A DNA stretch of 64,000 bases from Oscillospiraceae bacterium. Its GTDB lineage: Bacteria > Bacillota > Clostridia > Oscillospirales > Ruminococcaceae. The first letter of the stretch is position 1. Each line of letters opens with the position of its first letter. Location of the stretch: assembly GCA_028720105.1 (NCBI GenBank), contig JAQYLI010000004.1, positions 62,001 to 126,000 of the forward strand, in the 5' to 3' direction. The position numbers were made by a program, and so were the translations under genes. This document shows positions 1 through 8,316 of the stretch, one piece after another. The notes under the pieces were generated by a model that saw nothing but the letters and a program-made list of their open reading frames with translations, made no database searches and was not told where the DNA came from.

Positions 1-1
1 G

Positions 2-553
2 AACGATGCCTGCGCAAGATGGAGGGAGGAGACCGATATCGCATTCAGCATTTACGGCGCTCCCATCGAAAGCACAACATACAAATTCGCAAAATGTCTC
101 CAGCGCCGCTTCGGCATTATCGAGGGCGTTACCGACAAGGGCTACATAACCAACAGCTACCACGTAAACGTCACCGAGGAGATTGACGCATTTTCCAAGC
201 TGAAATTCGAGTCGCAGTTCCAGGCTCTTTCCACAGGCGGAGCCATAAGCTATGTGGAGGTACCCAATATGCAGGATAATCTGGAGGCTGTTATCAGAGT
301 GCTTCAGTTTATCTACGATAATATTATGTATGCCGAGCTTAACACCAAGTCCGATTACTGCCAGGTCTGCGGCTTTGACGGCGAAATAAAGATAGTTGAT
401 GACGACGGCAAGCTTGTCTGGGAATGTCCCTCCTGCGGAAACAGAGATCAGGACAAGATGAACGTTGCCCGCCGCACCTGCGGATATATCGGCACACAGT
501 TCTGGAATCAGGGACGCACTCAGGAGATCAAAGAGCGTGTAATGCACCTGTAA
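2..553 (+). CDS. nrdD: Anaerobic ribonucleoside-triphosphate reductase, C-terminal part (left-truncated)
   Basis: The reading frame is open from base 2 and ends at 553, so only the last ~183 residues are in the window. NrdD is the class III reductase that makes dNTPs from NTPs without oxygen, using a glycyl radical. Visible are the C-terminal zinc ribbon (CQVCG about 55 codons before the end, then CPSCG) and the glycyl-radical loop RRTCGYIG about 25 residues from the end, where the glycine after RTC carries the radical. It sits directly upstream of its activase gene nrdG, the standard arrangement. The annotatable part is typical and intact; nothing can be said about the ATP cone or the active-site half, which lie outside. 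Confidence 0.96.
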   Translation, partial: NDACARWREETDIAFSIYGAPIESTTYKFAKCLQRRFGIIEGVTDKGYITNSYHVNVTEEIDAFSKLKFESQFQALSTGGAISYVEVPNMQDNLEAVIRVLQFIYDNIMYAELNTKSDYCQVCGFDGEIKIVDDDGKLVWECPSCGNRDQDKMNVARRTCGYIGTQFWNQGRTQEIKERVMHL

Positions 554-590
554 TGGCTGCGTGAATACCCCGGAAAGGACGCTTAAAGAA

Positions 591-1139
591 ATGTACTTCG
601 GAGAAATAAAGAAATTTGACATAGCTGACGGTCCCGGGGTAAGAGTATCGCTTTTTGTGTCGGGTTGTACACATCACTGCAAGGGCTGCTTTAATCCACA
701 GACCTGGGATTTTACCTTTGGCAGCGAATACACAAAAGCTGTGGGTGAAGAGATACTGAAAGCCCTTGAACCGGATTACATCGATGGACTCACCCTTTTA
801 GGGGGAGAGCCTATGGAGCCTGTAAATCAGCGGGGATTGCTCCCTCTTGTGAAAAAGATGAAGAAGCTTTATCCCCAAAAGACAGTTTGGTGCTATACGG
901 GCTATACCCTTGAAACAGAGCTTCTGTCGGAAAGCCGCGCAAGGTGCGAGTGTACAGATGAGCTTCTGTCATATATAGATGTGCTGGTGGACGGGGAATT
1001 TATTGAAGAGAAGAAAGATATTTCCCTGCGTTTCAGAGGAAGCTCCAATCAGCGGCTTATAGATATGAAGAAAACTCTTGAAACAGGGGAGACGGTTATC
1101 TGGTCCGATGACCCCTGCTATGAAAAACACGTTTTCTGA
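591..1139 (+). CDS. nrdG: Anaerobic ribonucleotide reductase activating protein
   Basis: Radical-SAM activase that installs the glycyl radical on NrdD using S-adenosylmethionine and a [4Fe-4S] cluster. The cluster motif CTHHCKGC (Cys26, Cys30, Cys33) follows the family-typical KKFDIADGPGVRVSLFVSG; the LLGGEP motif follows later. I chose ATG 591 (182 residues) because the protein then begins MYFGEIKKFD as NrdG proteins usually do, and a GGAAAGGA site lies at 572-579. A GTG at 561 would add ten residues with no good ribosome site. It starts 37 bases after the nrdD stop, so the two are one operon. Length and motifs are normal. Confidence 0.96.
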   Translation: MYFGEIKKFDIADGPGVRVSLFVSGCTHHCKGCFNPQTWDFTFGSEYTKAVGEEILKALEPDYIDGLTLLGGEPMEPVNQRGLLPLVKKMKKLYPQKTVWCYTGYTLETELLSESRARCECTDELLSYIDVLVDGEFIEEKKDISLRFRGSSNQRLIDMKKTLETGETVIWSDDPCYEKHVF

Positions 1140-1205
1140 CGATAAGATATGATTCAGGCAGCGGCGTAAAAGCCGCTGTTTTTGTATATGTTTTTCATTC
1201 TTAAC

Positions 1206-1234
1206 GTGCAATTAACGACAAAATGTGCTATATT
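1206..1234 (+). promoter_or_regulatory. Possible promoter for the KdpD/KdpE-like pair
   Basis: An extended -10 (TGC followed by TATATT, 1226-1234) stands 22 bases before the GTG start. The -35 hexamer at normal spacing is poor (GTGCAA), so this is a weak call. Confidence 0.35.
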
Positions 1235-1256
1235 ATATTATGTAGAGGTGATCGCT

Positions 1257-2348
1257 GTGCCGATGTCGAGGATAAAAAAATACCTGACAGCTTTGCCCGA
1301 GCTGAAGGATATCATTTTTATGGTCTGTGTGCTTGCCGCCGCAAGTATAGTGGGACTTTTCCTTGTTCAGATAAGAGGGGACTGCTATGTTCAGCTGCTA
1401 TTCATTCTCTGTGTAGTTTTTATCTCAAGATTTACGAACGGTTATCTGTGCGGACTTATAGCCTCTTTTGCAGGAACTCTTGCGGTGAACTACGCCTTTA
1501 CATATCCCTATTTCAAGCTTGATTTTTCGATGGCTGACTATACCATATCCTTTGTCGTAATGCTAACGGTATCGGTCATTATCGGAATGACCACCACAAG
1601 GCTCAAGGATCAGAATAAGATACAGGCGGAAATAGACAGAGAAAAGATGAGCGGAAATCTGCTCAGAGCCATATCCCACGATATCAGAACGCCCCTTACG
1701 TCCATTTCGGGAGCGGTGCAGGGAATTATCGAAAACAGGAGCAAGCTTGACGAGGATCAGCTTATGTCCCTGCTGTATGATGTGAGGGACGAGGCTGACA
1801 GGCTTGTTCAGATGGTGGAGAATATCCTTACGGTCACTCGAATAAGAGAACAGACGGGGGAAATTACCAAGACTCCCGAGGCGGCAGAGGAGATAATAGG
1901 TGAGGCTGTCCGTAAATTCCGTAAAAACAGGAATATTCCCGTAGAAATAGAGATACCCGGGGAACTTATGATGATACCTATGGACCCGTTTCTTATTGAA
2001 CACGTGATACTGAATATTATGGAAAACAGCGTTATACACGGGGGAGCCACGCTGATCTCCCTTTCTCTCGAAGAGGAAAACGGCAGTGCGGTTTTCCGTA
2101 TATCCGATAACGGCAGCGGAATTTCCAAGGAAATGAAGGACAAGCTGTTTTCGGGATATTTCATTCACGCAGATGAAAAAGCGGGCGACACAAAAATGAA
2201 TATGGGCATAGGCTTATCGGTGTGCAGCGCCATAATTACCGCCCACGGCGGAAGCATTTCTGCGGGCAACACCTCCGAAGGCGGCGCTGAATTTACCTTC
2301 ACCCTTCCCCTTGCAGATAATACCGACAACGAGACGAAAGCCGAATGA
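1257..2348 (+). CDS. KdpD-like sensor histidine kinase, short form (DUF4118 + HisKA + HATPase)
   Basis: Membrane histidine kinase of 363 residues. Four hydrophobic segments (about residues 15-105) resemble the DUF4118 membrane block of KdpD. Then come the HisKA H-box SHDIRTPLTS (phospho-acceptor His141), an N-box (ILNIMENSVIH), and G-boxes ISDNGSGI and GIGLSV. The N-terminal KdpD sensor/USP domains of full-length KdpD (~900 residues) are absent. GTG 1257 is preferred over ATG 1263 because AGAGGTG ends six bases upstream. The stop is 13 bases before the start of the response regulator, which shows co-translation. No kdpFABC potassium pump genes are nearby, so potassium control is not supported by context; the signal is unknown. 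Confidence 0.88.
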   Translation: MPMSRIKKYLTALPELKDIIFMVCVLAAASIVGLFLVQIRGDCYVQLLFILCVVFISRFTNGYLCGLIASFAGTLAVNYAFTYPYFKLDFSMADYTISFVVMLTVSVIIGMTTTRLKDQNKIQAEIDREKMSGNLLRAISHDIRTPLTSISGAVQGIIENRSKLDEDQLMSLLYDVRDEADRLVQMVENILTVTRIREQTGEITKTPEAAEEIIGEAVRKFRKNRNIPVEIEIPGELMMIPMDPFLIEHVILNIMENSVIHGGATLISLSLEEENGSAVFRISDNGSGISKEMKDKLFSGYFIHADEKAGDTKMNMGIGLSVCSAIITAHGGSISAGNTSEGGAEFTFTLPLADNTDNETKAE

Positions 2349-2361
2349 AAGGTCTGAGCAT

Positions 2362-3099
2362 ATGGAATATAAAAACAAGGTTCTGATAATAGAGGACGAC
2401 AAGCATATAAGTCATTTTCTGGGCACAGTCCTTGCCGCAAACAATTACGAGGTGCTTACAGCCGATACGGGAGAATACGGCTGTGCGGTCATAAGCTCCC
2501 ATTGTCCCGATATAATCATACTTGACCTGGGACTTCCGGGAATAGACGGCTGGGAGGTCATATCTTCCGTAAGGAAATGGTCGTCAATGCCCATAATCGT
2601 GCTGTCAGCCAGAAATGCCGAGGCGGACAAGGTGGCTGCGCTTGAAATGGGGGCAGACGATTATATAACCAAGCCCTTCGGCACGGAAGAGCTTCTTGCA
2701 AGGATAAGAACAGCTCTGAGACATACCCGTACTTCCGCCGCCGATGACGGTATATCGGTAAACGGCGTATTCAAAACGGGAGACCTTACCATAGATTATG
2801 CAAAATACAGAGTATACATAAACGGCAAGGACGCAAATCTAACTCAGAACGAGTTCAAAATAGTTGCGCTCCTAGGCAAGAATGCAGGCAGAGTGCTGAC
2901 CTACGATTATATCATAAAGCAGCTCTGGGGACCTCACGCAAAGACTGATAATCAGATACTTAGAGTAAATATGGCGAATATCAGGCGCAAGATAGAAAAA
3001 AAGCCTGCGGAGCCTCAGTACATTTTCACCGAGGTGGGCATAGGCTACCGAATGGCAGAAAGCGACAAGGTAAAGCAGGAAAATACGGTAACAGTATAA
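2362..3099 (+). CDS. KdpE-like OmpR-family response regulator
   Basis: DNA-binding response regulator of 245 residues. The receiver domain (about 1-120) has IIEDD, the phospho-acceptor in LDLGLPGIDGW (Asp55), the conserved S/T in VLSARN, and Lys in ITKPF. The winged helix (about 150-240) has LTQNEFKIVALL and VNMANIRRKIE, typical of OmpR/PhoB DNA-binding domains. ATG 2362 follows AAAGG (2348-2352) at good spacing; upstream starts in this frame lie inside the kinase gene. It pairs with the adjacent kinase. Target genes are unknown; neither neighbour is an obvious target. Confidence 0.92.
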   Translation: MEYKNKVLIIEDDKHISHFLGTVLAANNYEVLTADTGEYGCAVISSHCPDIIILDLGLPGIDGWEVISSVRKWSSMPIIVLSARNAEADKVAALEMGADDYITKPFGTEELLARIRTALRHTRTSAADDGISVNGVFKTGDLTIDYAKYRVYINGKDANLTQNEFKIVALLGKNAGRVLTYDYIIKQLWGPHAKTDNQILRVNMANIRRKIEKKPAEPQYIFTEVGIGYRMAESDKVKQENTVTV

Positions 3100-3104
3100 T
3101 AAAC

Positions 3105-3141
3105 GGCGCATTGCAGACTAAGCAGTGCGCCATTATTTTTA
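3105..3141 (+). terminator. Rho-independent terminator after the two-component pair
   Basis: GGCGCATTGC (3105-3114) pairs with GCAGTGCGCC (3122-3131) around a 7-base loop, with one G-T pair, followed by ATTATTTTT. Confidence 0.8.
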
Positions 3142-3184
3142 TTGACATAATAAAGCCGCCTGTGCTATAATTAAGGCAAGCTTA

Positions 3185-3688
3185 TCAAACCTCAAAAACC
3201 CTTTTAATGCTGTCATAATGAAGGAAAATGCCCTGCTCGCCGAGAGCCTTTATCTCATCGGGAGAAGCAATTTTATATCCCAAAGTTTCAGCCTCCTGCA
3301 AATGCAGGTCGCTCTCGTCAAAATCCATTACAAAGCGGTAGATGTCCACAAAATAGTTGTCGCCCTCTCCGGGATTTTCTCTGTGATAGGAGAAAACATA
3401 GCCCCCATCGGCATTTGAAACATCAAGCCCCGTTTCCTCTTTGACCTCTCTTATGACCGCCTCAAGAGAGCTTTCACCTGCCATAGCAGCGCCGCCCGAG
3501 ACCTCCCACCAGCCTGCTGCCCAGGCTTTTGTCATAACGCGCTGTGTAATGAGAAATTTCCCGTCGGGACGCATTATCACGCCTAAAACGGTAAGATGAT
3601 ATTCCCCGTCTTTAAGGCACCAGTCGTTTCTTTTCATCGTTCTGCCTGTGGGCTGCTTATTTTTATCGTAAATATCCCAAAGCTCCAT
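3185..3688 (-). CDS. NUDIX hydrolase, Idi/YfcD-like
   Basis: Hydrolase of nucleoside-diphosphate-linked compounds; the substrate cannot be read from sequence. The Nudix box is complete: a Gly, five residues, Glu, then REVKEETGLD (about residues 75-97). The N-terminus ELWDIYDKNKQPTG is the pattern of the isopentenyl-diphosphate-isomerase-like and YfcD-like branch. I start at ATG 3688 (167 residues) because GAAAGGA lies just upstream on the minus strand; the longer frame to 3730 runs into the promoter. Monocistronic, facing the LRR lipoprotein gene from a divergent promoter. A house-cleaning or isoprenoid role are both possible. Confidence 0.85.
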   Translation of the reverse strand: MELWDIYDKNKQPTGRTMKRNDWCLKDGEYHLTVLGVIMRPDGKFLITQRVMTKAWAAGWWEVSGGAAMAGESSLEAVIREVKEETGLDVSNADGGYVFSYHRENPGEGDNYFVDIYRFVMDFDESDLHLQEAETLGYKIASPDEIKALGEQGIFLHYDSIKRVFEV

Positions 3689-3720
3689 AATAATATTCCT
3701 TTCAAACATACTCTCCGAAT

Positions 3721-3749
3721 ATTTTACCACGAATGTCTTATTTTGTCAA
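3721..3749 (-). promoter_or_regulatory. Promoter of the NUDIX gene
   Basis: On the minus strand TTGACA (3744-3749), 17-base spacer ending TGG, then TAAAAT (3721-3726). Near-consensus with an extended -10. Confidence 0.8.
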
Positions 3750-3785
3750 GCCGAATGAAAACATCAATAGAAAGGACGAAAAGTA

Positions 3786-5804
3786 ATGAAAGACAGAAAA
3801 TTATCCGTCATAGCCATAGCGATATCCCTGTCCCTATGCGCCTGTTCGGGTGAAAAGCTCCCCGATAATGAAAGCATCACCGAAACAAGTCATTCCGAAA
3901 CCGCCGCTTTAGAAAAAACACTCGAAGCGGACTGGGAATACAGCATTGTGGGAAACAAAGCAAGAATAAAGCGCTACACAGGCGATGATACCGATGTGAC
4001 CGTTCCCGAAACCCTTGAAGGCTGCCCCGTAACGGTAATACACCAAAAAACCTTTGCGGACAGCAATGTGACCACACTCACCATACCCGAAAACGTCCCC
4101 TTAAAAAGCCTTTCGGGAGCAAAAAAGCTTGTTACCTTAAATCTCCCCAAAAGCACCAAGGAGTTAAGCGTTTCAAATTTCACCGAATGTGACAGCCTTG
4201 CCGAAATAAACATTCCCCAGGGAAATGAGCTTTACCGCTCCGAAAACGGCGTTCTGTACTCAGCGGACGGCAAGACCCTTGTAATGTTCCCACAGGGCAG
4301 AAGCGGCTCATTTGAAGTCCCCGAGGGAGTTAAGAATATAGGCAAATTTGCCTTTTACCAAAGCTCCCTTTCGGAAATAAAGCTGCCCGACAGTCTTGAA
4401 ACCATCGACTCCCACGCCTTTCACGATACGGCTGTATCCGAGTTGTTCATACCCGACAGCGTTTCGGAGATAGGCAAGGAAATTTTAGGCTATGAAAGCA
4501 GCGTGAGCATATCCGTAAGCGCAGACCAGTTCCTGTTTACTACACTTTTTGAATACGAAAACCTGACCTACCGCAATGATACAATGCTCAAAAGAGCGGT
4601 AAGACGGGCTCAAATGCGTTTCAGCGGTGACTATTACACAAATCATCGCCTGATATTTACCGATATGGACAAGGACAGCTTTCCGGAACTGATGATAATG
4701 TCCGACGACAGGCTCAGCGAGGTTTACAAATACTCCGAAGAAGAAGGCTGGCAGACAATGCTTGGCCACTATTACGATTATCCCGAATGTCTTGAGCTTT
4801 ATTACGACAAAGCGGAGGACAGTTATTTCTATATCTATATAGGCATAGATGAGGGAATGGACGTGTATGATTATGCCGAATATCTCACCTTTGACGAAAG
4901 CGAGAACGTGGTCAGAGAGAATTACGGCAGCGAGGGCATTAACTATCCCATGGGGGAATATTCCGATGGCTTTTTTCAGGAATTATCGGGCGGAGGAACG
5001 TTTAAGATAGCCGAATATCCCCCAGAATTTCCGGGCGGACACGCTCTCTATACAGATATATTTGCGGATTTCAGAGAATTTATTGAAAGCACCCTGTCCG
5101 GATACGAGCTTGTAAGCTGTCTTGAGGCAAATGAAGCCTTTGAGTATTACAATGAAAAATTCCCCCGAACCGAAGAGGACGTGCAGCTCTGTTTCGACGG
5201 CGAATTTGCAGATACTCCCACAAATGAGGGCTACCGCTTTTCAAAGGCACCCGAAACCCTTTTCGATATCGGAGAAAGGTCATATAACAAGTTATCCTCA
5301 TATGCTTCGCTTGATAATGAGGATATATGCCCCGAAAGCTTTGAAAAGCTCTCCCAACTGCCCTGCCTTACTACCTTGCATATATACGGCTCGGGCAATA
5401 TCGACCTTACGGGCATAGAAAAGCTTGAGAAGCTTAAAAGGCTCCACATTTCCGCCGAGAGCATTTCGGGAGCGGAGGAGCTGGGTAAATTGCCCATAGA
5501 ATGGCTTTACCTTAACGGCTTGGAAAATATGGACTTTGTGAAAAATATGTCCTGCATAAAGGTTCTGGAGGCTTCGGGAGCGGCAGGAGAGCGTACGGCG
5601 GTACCGGGTCCCGACGGTGAAACATATGAGGTCAGCGGTAACAATCCGCGCCCCGAGGACTATTTCGCCCCCGCATACGGTATAAAAAGCCTTAAATATA
5701 TTCTTGTAAGCACATTTGACGGCTATGACATTACCGCAGCGCAGGAGGAGCATATCAAAGCCCACCGTCCCGATGTGAAGCTGTGTTATTATAAGGTGGG
5801 GTAA
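3786..5804 (+). CDS. Leucine-rich-repeat (BspA-type) lipoprotein
   Basis: Predicted exported protein of 672 residues. It begins with a basic stretch, a hydrophobic core and a lipobox-like LCAC (lipidated Cys20 expected), so it should be anchored outside the membrane. Residues ~60-235 carry BspA-type LRR_5 repeats, recognisable by patterns such as IGKFAFYQSSLSEIKLPDSL. A middle section (~270-450) is acidic and tyrosine-rich without a family I recognise. A second, internalin-like LRR block lies near 515-600 (LPCLTTLHIYGSG, LEKLKRLHIS). ATG 3786 follows GAAAGGA. Such proteins are common in gut Clostridia and are often adhesins, but binding partner and role are not visible here. Confidence 0.85.
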   Translation: MKDRKLSVIAIAISLSLCACSGEKLPDNESITETSHSETAALEKTLEADWEYSIVGNKARIKRYTGDDTDVTVPETLEGCPVTVIHQKTFADSNVTTLTIPENVPLKSLSGAKKLVTLNLPKSTKELSVSNFTECDSLAEINIPQGNELYRSENGVLYSADGKTLVMFPQGRSGSFEVPEGVKNIGKFAFYQSSLSEIKLPDSLETIDSHAFHDTAVSELFIPDSVSEIGKEILGYESSVSISVSADQFLFTTLFEYENLTYRNDTMLKRAVRRAQMRFSGDYYTNHRLIFTDMDKDSFPELMIMSDDRLSEVYKYSEEEGWQTMLGHYYDYPECLELYYDKAEDSYFYIYIGIDEGMDVYDYAEYLTFDESENVVRENYGSEGINYPMGEYSDGFFQELSGGGTFKIAEYPPEFPGGHALYTDIFADFREFIESTLSGYELVSCLEANEAFEYYNEKFPRTEEDVQLCFDGEFADTPTNEGYRFSKAPETLFDIGERSYNKLSSYASLDNEDICPESFEKLSQLPCLTTLHIYGSGNIDLTGIEKLEKLKRLHISAESISGAEELGKLPIEWLYLNGLENMDFVKNMSCIKVLEASGAAGERTAVPGPDGETYEVSGNNPRPEDYFAPAYGIKSLKYILVSTFDGYDITAAQEEHIKAHRPDVKLCYYKVG

Positions 5805-5814
5805 TATTGAGGAT

Positions 5815-5998
5815 ATGTCGGGAATTGACGAGCTTACGGGAGTTTTTAAACGCAGGGGATTTTATTCTGCGGCTTGCGAGCTTGTCCGCGGGACTTGCAA
5901 AATGTCCCATCTCCAACAGCTACGACCTGAAAGAGGGCATAGACAAGGCGGACGGAAAGCTATATGATGCTAAGGCAAAGCGTAAAAAGGCGATATGA
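5815..5998 (+). pseudogene. Remnant of a GGDEF (diguanylate cyclase) gene with an internal deletion
   Basis: Reading from ATG 5815, the frame gives IDELTGVFKRRGFYSAACEL, the usual start of a GGDEF domain (D-LTG-NRRGF pattern). The frame shifts within the region ~5890-5920, and in the frame used by 5807-5998 the sequence reads DLKEGIDKADGKLYDAKAKR, the usual last helix of the same domain. The ~100 residues between, including the GGDEF signature, are missing. Neither part can form a cyclase. The simplest reading is a deletion within a former diguanylate cyclase gene. The upstream portion is replaced by the LRR lipoprotein gene, whose stop is ten bases away. Two unrelated fragments side by side is less likely. 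Confidence 0.75.
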
Positions 5999-6016
5999 GC
6001 GGCGGCTGTATAATAA

Positions 6017-6045
6017 ATTATAGCACAACCGTTCTTAAATGTCAA
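6017..6045 (-). promoter_or_regulatory. Consensus promoter pointing into the GGDEF remnant (antisense)
   Basis: On the minus strand TTGACA (6040-6045), 17-base spacer ending TGTGC, then TATAAT (6017-6022): a perfect match to the sigma-A consensus with extended -10. No minus-strand gene lies downstream; transcription would run antisense to the GGDEF remnant and the LRR lipoprotein gene. Confidence 0.65.
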
Positions 6046-6095
6046 TAGTAAAACTGAACAAATATTCTCATAAAATCAAACATATTTTCTAAATC

Positions 6096-6134
6096 AAAAA
6101 ACGTGCTGTCCATTTCAGCGGACAGCACGTTTTA
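6096..6134. terminator. Bidirectional terminator beside queH
   Basis: Perfect 11-bp stem ACGTGCTGTCC (6101-6111) / GGACAGCACGT (6120-6130), with A5 before and T4 after, so it can end transcripts from either side. It serves queH on the minus strand. Confidence 0.88.
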
Positions 6135-6770
6135 ATTTTCCTCGTTAATATCAAAACCTCGTTCTTTCATAGAAAAAACGCAGCCGCAGTAATTCTGCCG
6201 GTAAATGCCGTATTCCCTTGAAAGCTCTGTAGAACGCTTATAGCCGTTTTTCTTCTTGAAATCGGAAAACAGGTACTTCACGCCGTATTTTTCCGCCAGC
6301 TCACCGCCGATCTCATTAAGCTTTTGTGCGTTTTTCATAGGGCTGATGGAAAGGGTGGTGGTGAAATAATCCGCCCCCATATTTCTTGCGGCGGCAGCAG
6401 ACGCTTCAAGCCTAAGGCGGTAGCAGGCAAAGCAGCGCTCGCCGCCCTCGCGGATATGCTCAAGCCCCTTGACAGCCTTGTAAAAATCCTCACTCATATG
6501 CTCAGCGCCCATAAATCCGATGGGATTTTTTACAGGCAGCTCGCCGATAAACCTCTCCTGCTCGGCACGCCTTTTGTAAAATTCCTCTTCGGGATAGATG
6601 TTCGGGTTATAATAAAAAACCGTTATTTTAAAATAACGGGAAAGGTATTCAAGAACGTAGCTTGAGCAGGGAGCGCAGCAGCTGTGAAGCAGGAGAGAGG
6701 GGACTGTTCCCGCTCTCTCAATGTCGATCAGAATTTTGTCAAGCTGGTTCTGATAGTTTATATTATTCAT
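6132..6770 (-). CDS. queH: Epoxyqueuosine reductase QueH
   Basis: Last step of queuosine biosynthesis: reduction of epoxyqueuosine in tRNA. QueH is the iron-sulfur enzyme that replaces cobalamin-dependent QueG. Visible ligands: CCAPC (Cys31, Cys32, Cys35), CFAC (Cys113, Cys116) and YCGC (Cys195, Cys197), the full QueH pattern. Its 212 residues match the family. The ATG overlaps the stop of the upstream lipoprotein gene by four bases (ATGA), so the two are translationally coupled. No other queuosine genes (tgt, queA, queC-F) are in the window. Confidence 0.93.
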   Translation of the reverse strand: MNNINYQNQLDKILIDIERAGTVPSLLLHSCCAPCSSYVLEYLSRYFKITVFYYNPNIYPEEEFYKRRAEQERFIGELPVKNPIGFMGAEHMSEDFYKAVKGLEHIREGGERCFACYRLRLEASAAAARNMGADYFTTTLSISPMKNAQKLNEIGGELAEKYGVKYLFSDFKKKNGYKRSTELSREYGIYRQNYCGCVFSMKERGFDINEEN

Positions 6771-8011
6771 TTGCTTTTCTCCGTTTTTTCGGGGAGGGTC
6801 ATAAAGGTCTCGGGAGCAGGCTTTGTTTCGCTTTGGGAGGCGGCTTCTGTTTCGGCTTCGGTCTCGGTCTGAACTTCTTCGGAAGCGTCGGTTTCTGTCA
6901 CGGCATCTGTCTCCGCAGGGGCATTAGCCTCTTCAAACTCTGTCACATCGGCCTGTATCTTTGAAAGCAGGGTCTTGTATGCGGAGGATTTGAAATGCAT
7001 ACCGTCAGACTCTGCATAAGTGCTGTTGAAATATCCCGTTTCGTCCTTGAGAATGGAAGCTGCGTCAACAAAAAGCATTCCGTTGGCGGTGCAGTAGGAT
7101 TTAAGACTTGTGTTATACTCGTTTATCTTAGCCATAACGTCAACATCTTCAACGGTGCTGTCATATCCTGCGGTTACGGGAGGAACGCTGATAATGACCA
7201 CCTCGCTGTCGGGGCAGGTCTCTTTGATAAGATCCACAAGAGTGTCGGTGGACTGGAGCATATTTCCTACCGAAAGCCACTGGATACCGTTGGAGCCCAG
7301 CATTATGTAAACACGCTTGGGCATTGTGTAGGAAAGCATTGTGGAAATGCCTATCTCGCCGTAGCAGGTGGAAACGGACTTTGTGAGAACGGTGGAAGGA
7401 TTGAGACCGACCTTTGCGTAAACGTTTTTATCTGCAAGAAAGCCGTAAAGCGAGTAGCCTGTGGAAATGGAGTCGCCGATGAAAAGATCGGAGGAAAAGA
7501 ACTCCGAATCGTAGGTCGTATCTGCAGCGGGAGCCGAAGCCGCAGGGACCGAACATTCGGTCTCAAGCTTGATGGTGCTGACAGTTTCGGAAGGAACGGC
7601 TGAAATTTCCGAATGAGTTTCGGCAAGCTCTGTCAGGTCGGGAACGGAGGTCTCCGCAGATGAGGAAGAAGTTTTGACTTCGGTTTCTGAGGGCTGTGCA
7701 GTGGTGGATATCTCGGGGGGTTCGGTTTCGGAAGGCACGGTCTCGGCGGAGGTATCGGCTTCGGTCTGCCTGCTGGCGGCGTCGCCTGCGGAAACGGTCT
7801 GGCTGTCGGCGCTCAAAGCAGTGGTTTCCTCGGCGGTCTCGGAGCTTCTGATGCTGCTTACCTCACGGGAATAATCCGTTACCGAGGGGAGCTTCTGAGA
7901 TACAGGCTCTTCGGTCTGTCCGCAGCCCGAAAAAAATATTGCAGCTGAAAGGAGCATAACGGAGAGCTTTCCCCGAAACTGCTTTGCTCCTTCTATCGTA
8001 TTATCGGACAT
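6767..8011 (-). CDS. SGNH/GDSL-hydrolase lipoprotein with Thr/Ser/Glu-rich linkers
   Basis: Predicted surface lipoprotein of 414 residues: basic N-terminus, hydrophobic segment, lipobox FSGC (Cys30). Residues ~35-155 are a low-complexity linker rich in Ser, Thr and Glu. The SGNH hydrolase domain follows (~160-355), with block I LFIGDSIS (catalytic Ser), IMLGSNG (block III-like) and SDGMHF near the end (catalytic Asp-His). The last ~50 residues are again Thr/Glu-rich. I start at ATG 8011, preceded by AAAGGA; an ATG 27 bases upstream has no ribosome site. SGNH proteins of this type are often carbohydrate O-acetylesterases, but the substrate is not visible. Confidence 0.85.
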   Translation of the reverse strand: MSDNTIEGAKQFRGKLSVMLLSAAIFFSGCGQTEEPVSQKLPSVTDYSREVSSIRSSETAEETTALSADSQTVSAGDAASRQTEADTSAETVPSETEPPEISTTAQPSETEVKTSSSSAETSVPDLTELAETHSEISAVPSETVSTIKLETECSVPAASAPAADTTYDSEFFSSDLFIGDSISTGYSLYGFLADKNVYAKVGLNPSTVLTKSVSTCYGEIGISTMLSYTMPKRVYIMLGSNGIQWLSVGNMLQSTDTLVDLIKETCPDSEVVIISVPPVTAGYDSTVEDVDVMAKINEYNTSLKSYCTANGMLFVDAASILKDETGYFNSTYAESDGMHFKSSAYKTLLSKIQADVTEFEEANAPAETDAVTETDASEEVQTETEAETEAASQSETKPAPETFMTLPEKTEKSK

Positions 8012-8065
8012 AGGTTCTGATGATCCTTTCTTTGCCATACAGGAAATGCTGAATTCACTTTTATC

Positions 8066-8094
8066 ATTATATCACATTCTTCTCGAAAGTTAAA
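8066..8094 (-). promoter_or_regulatory. Promoter of the SGNH-queH operon
   Basis: On the minus strand TTTAAC (8089-8094), 17-base spacer ending TGTGA, TATAAT (8066-8071). The strong extended -10 offsets the weaker -35. Confidence 0.65.
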
Positions 8095-8195
8095 GGGGGT
8101 ACGGCTGTAAAATTTTTGGCAGGATTTGGCTTGGTTTTATACATTCTGCATAAAATCGGAAACGGTGTCGAAAATATAAAAAATCAGACTTGTTT

Positions 8196-8225
8196 TTCAC
8201 AGCTTTTGTTGTATTCGCATATAAT
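8196..8225 (+). promoter_or_regulatory. Possible promoter of the prepilin gene; note on the 8012-8316 intergenic region
   Basis: TTCACA (8196-8201), 18-base spacer, TATAAT (8220-8225), 91 bases before the start. A second TATAAT at 8287-8292 lacks a -35. The rest of 8012-8316 is AT-rich with the divergent minus-strand promoter; I see no RNA gene or c-di-GMP riboswitch-like fold in the leader. Confidence 0.45.
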
Positions 8226-8316
8226 TATTAACAGAGAAATCACCTGATTGTAATGAAAATTTAATATATTTGCGCTGAGAATATTGTATAATTGTATAAA
8301 AAGGGGAGGGAAGGCA

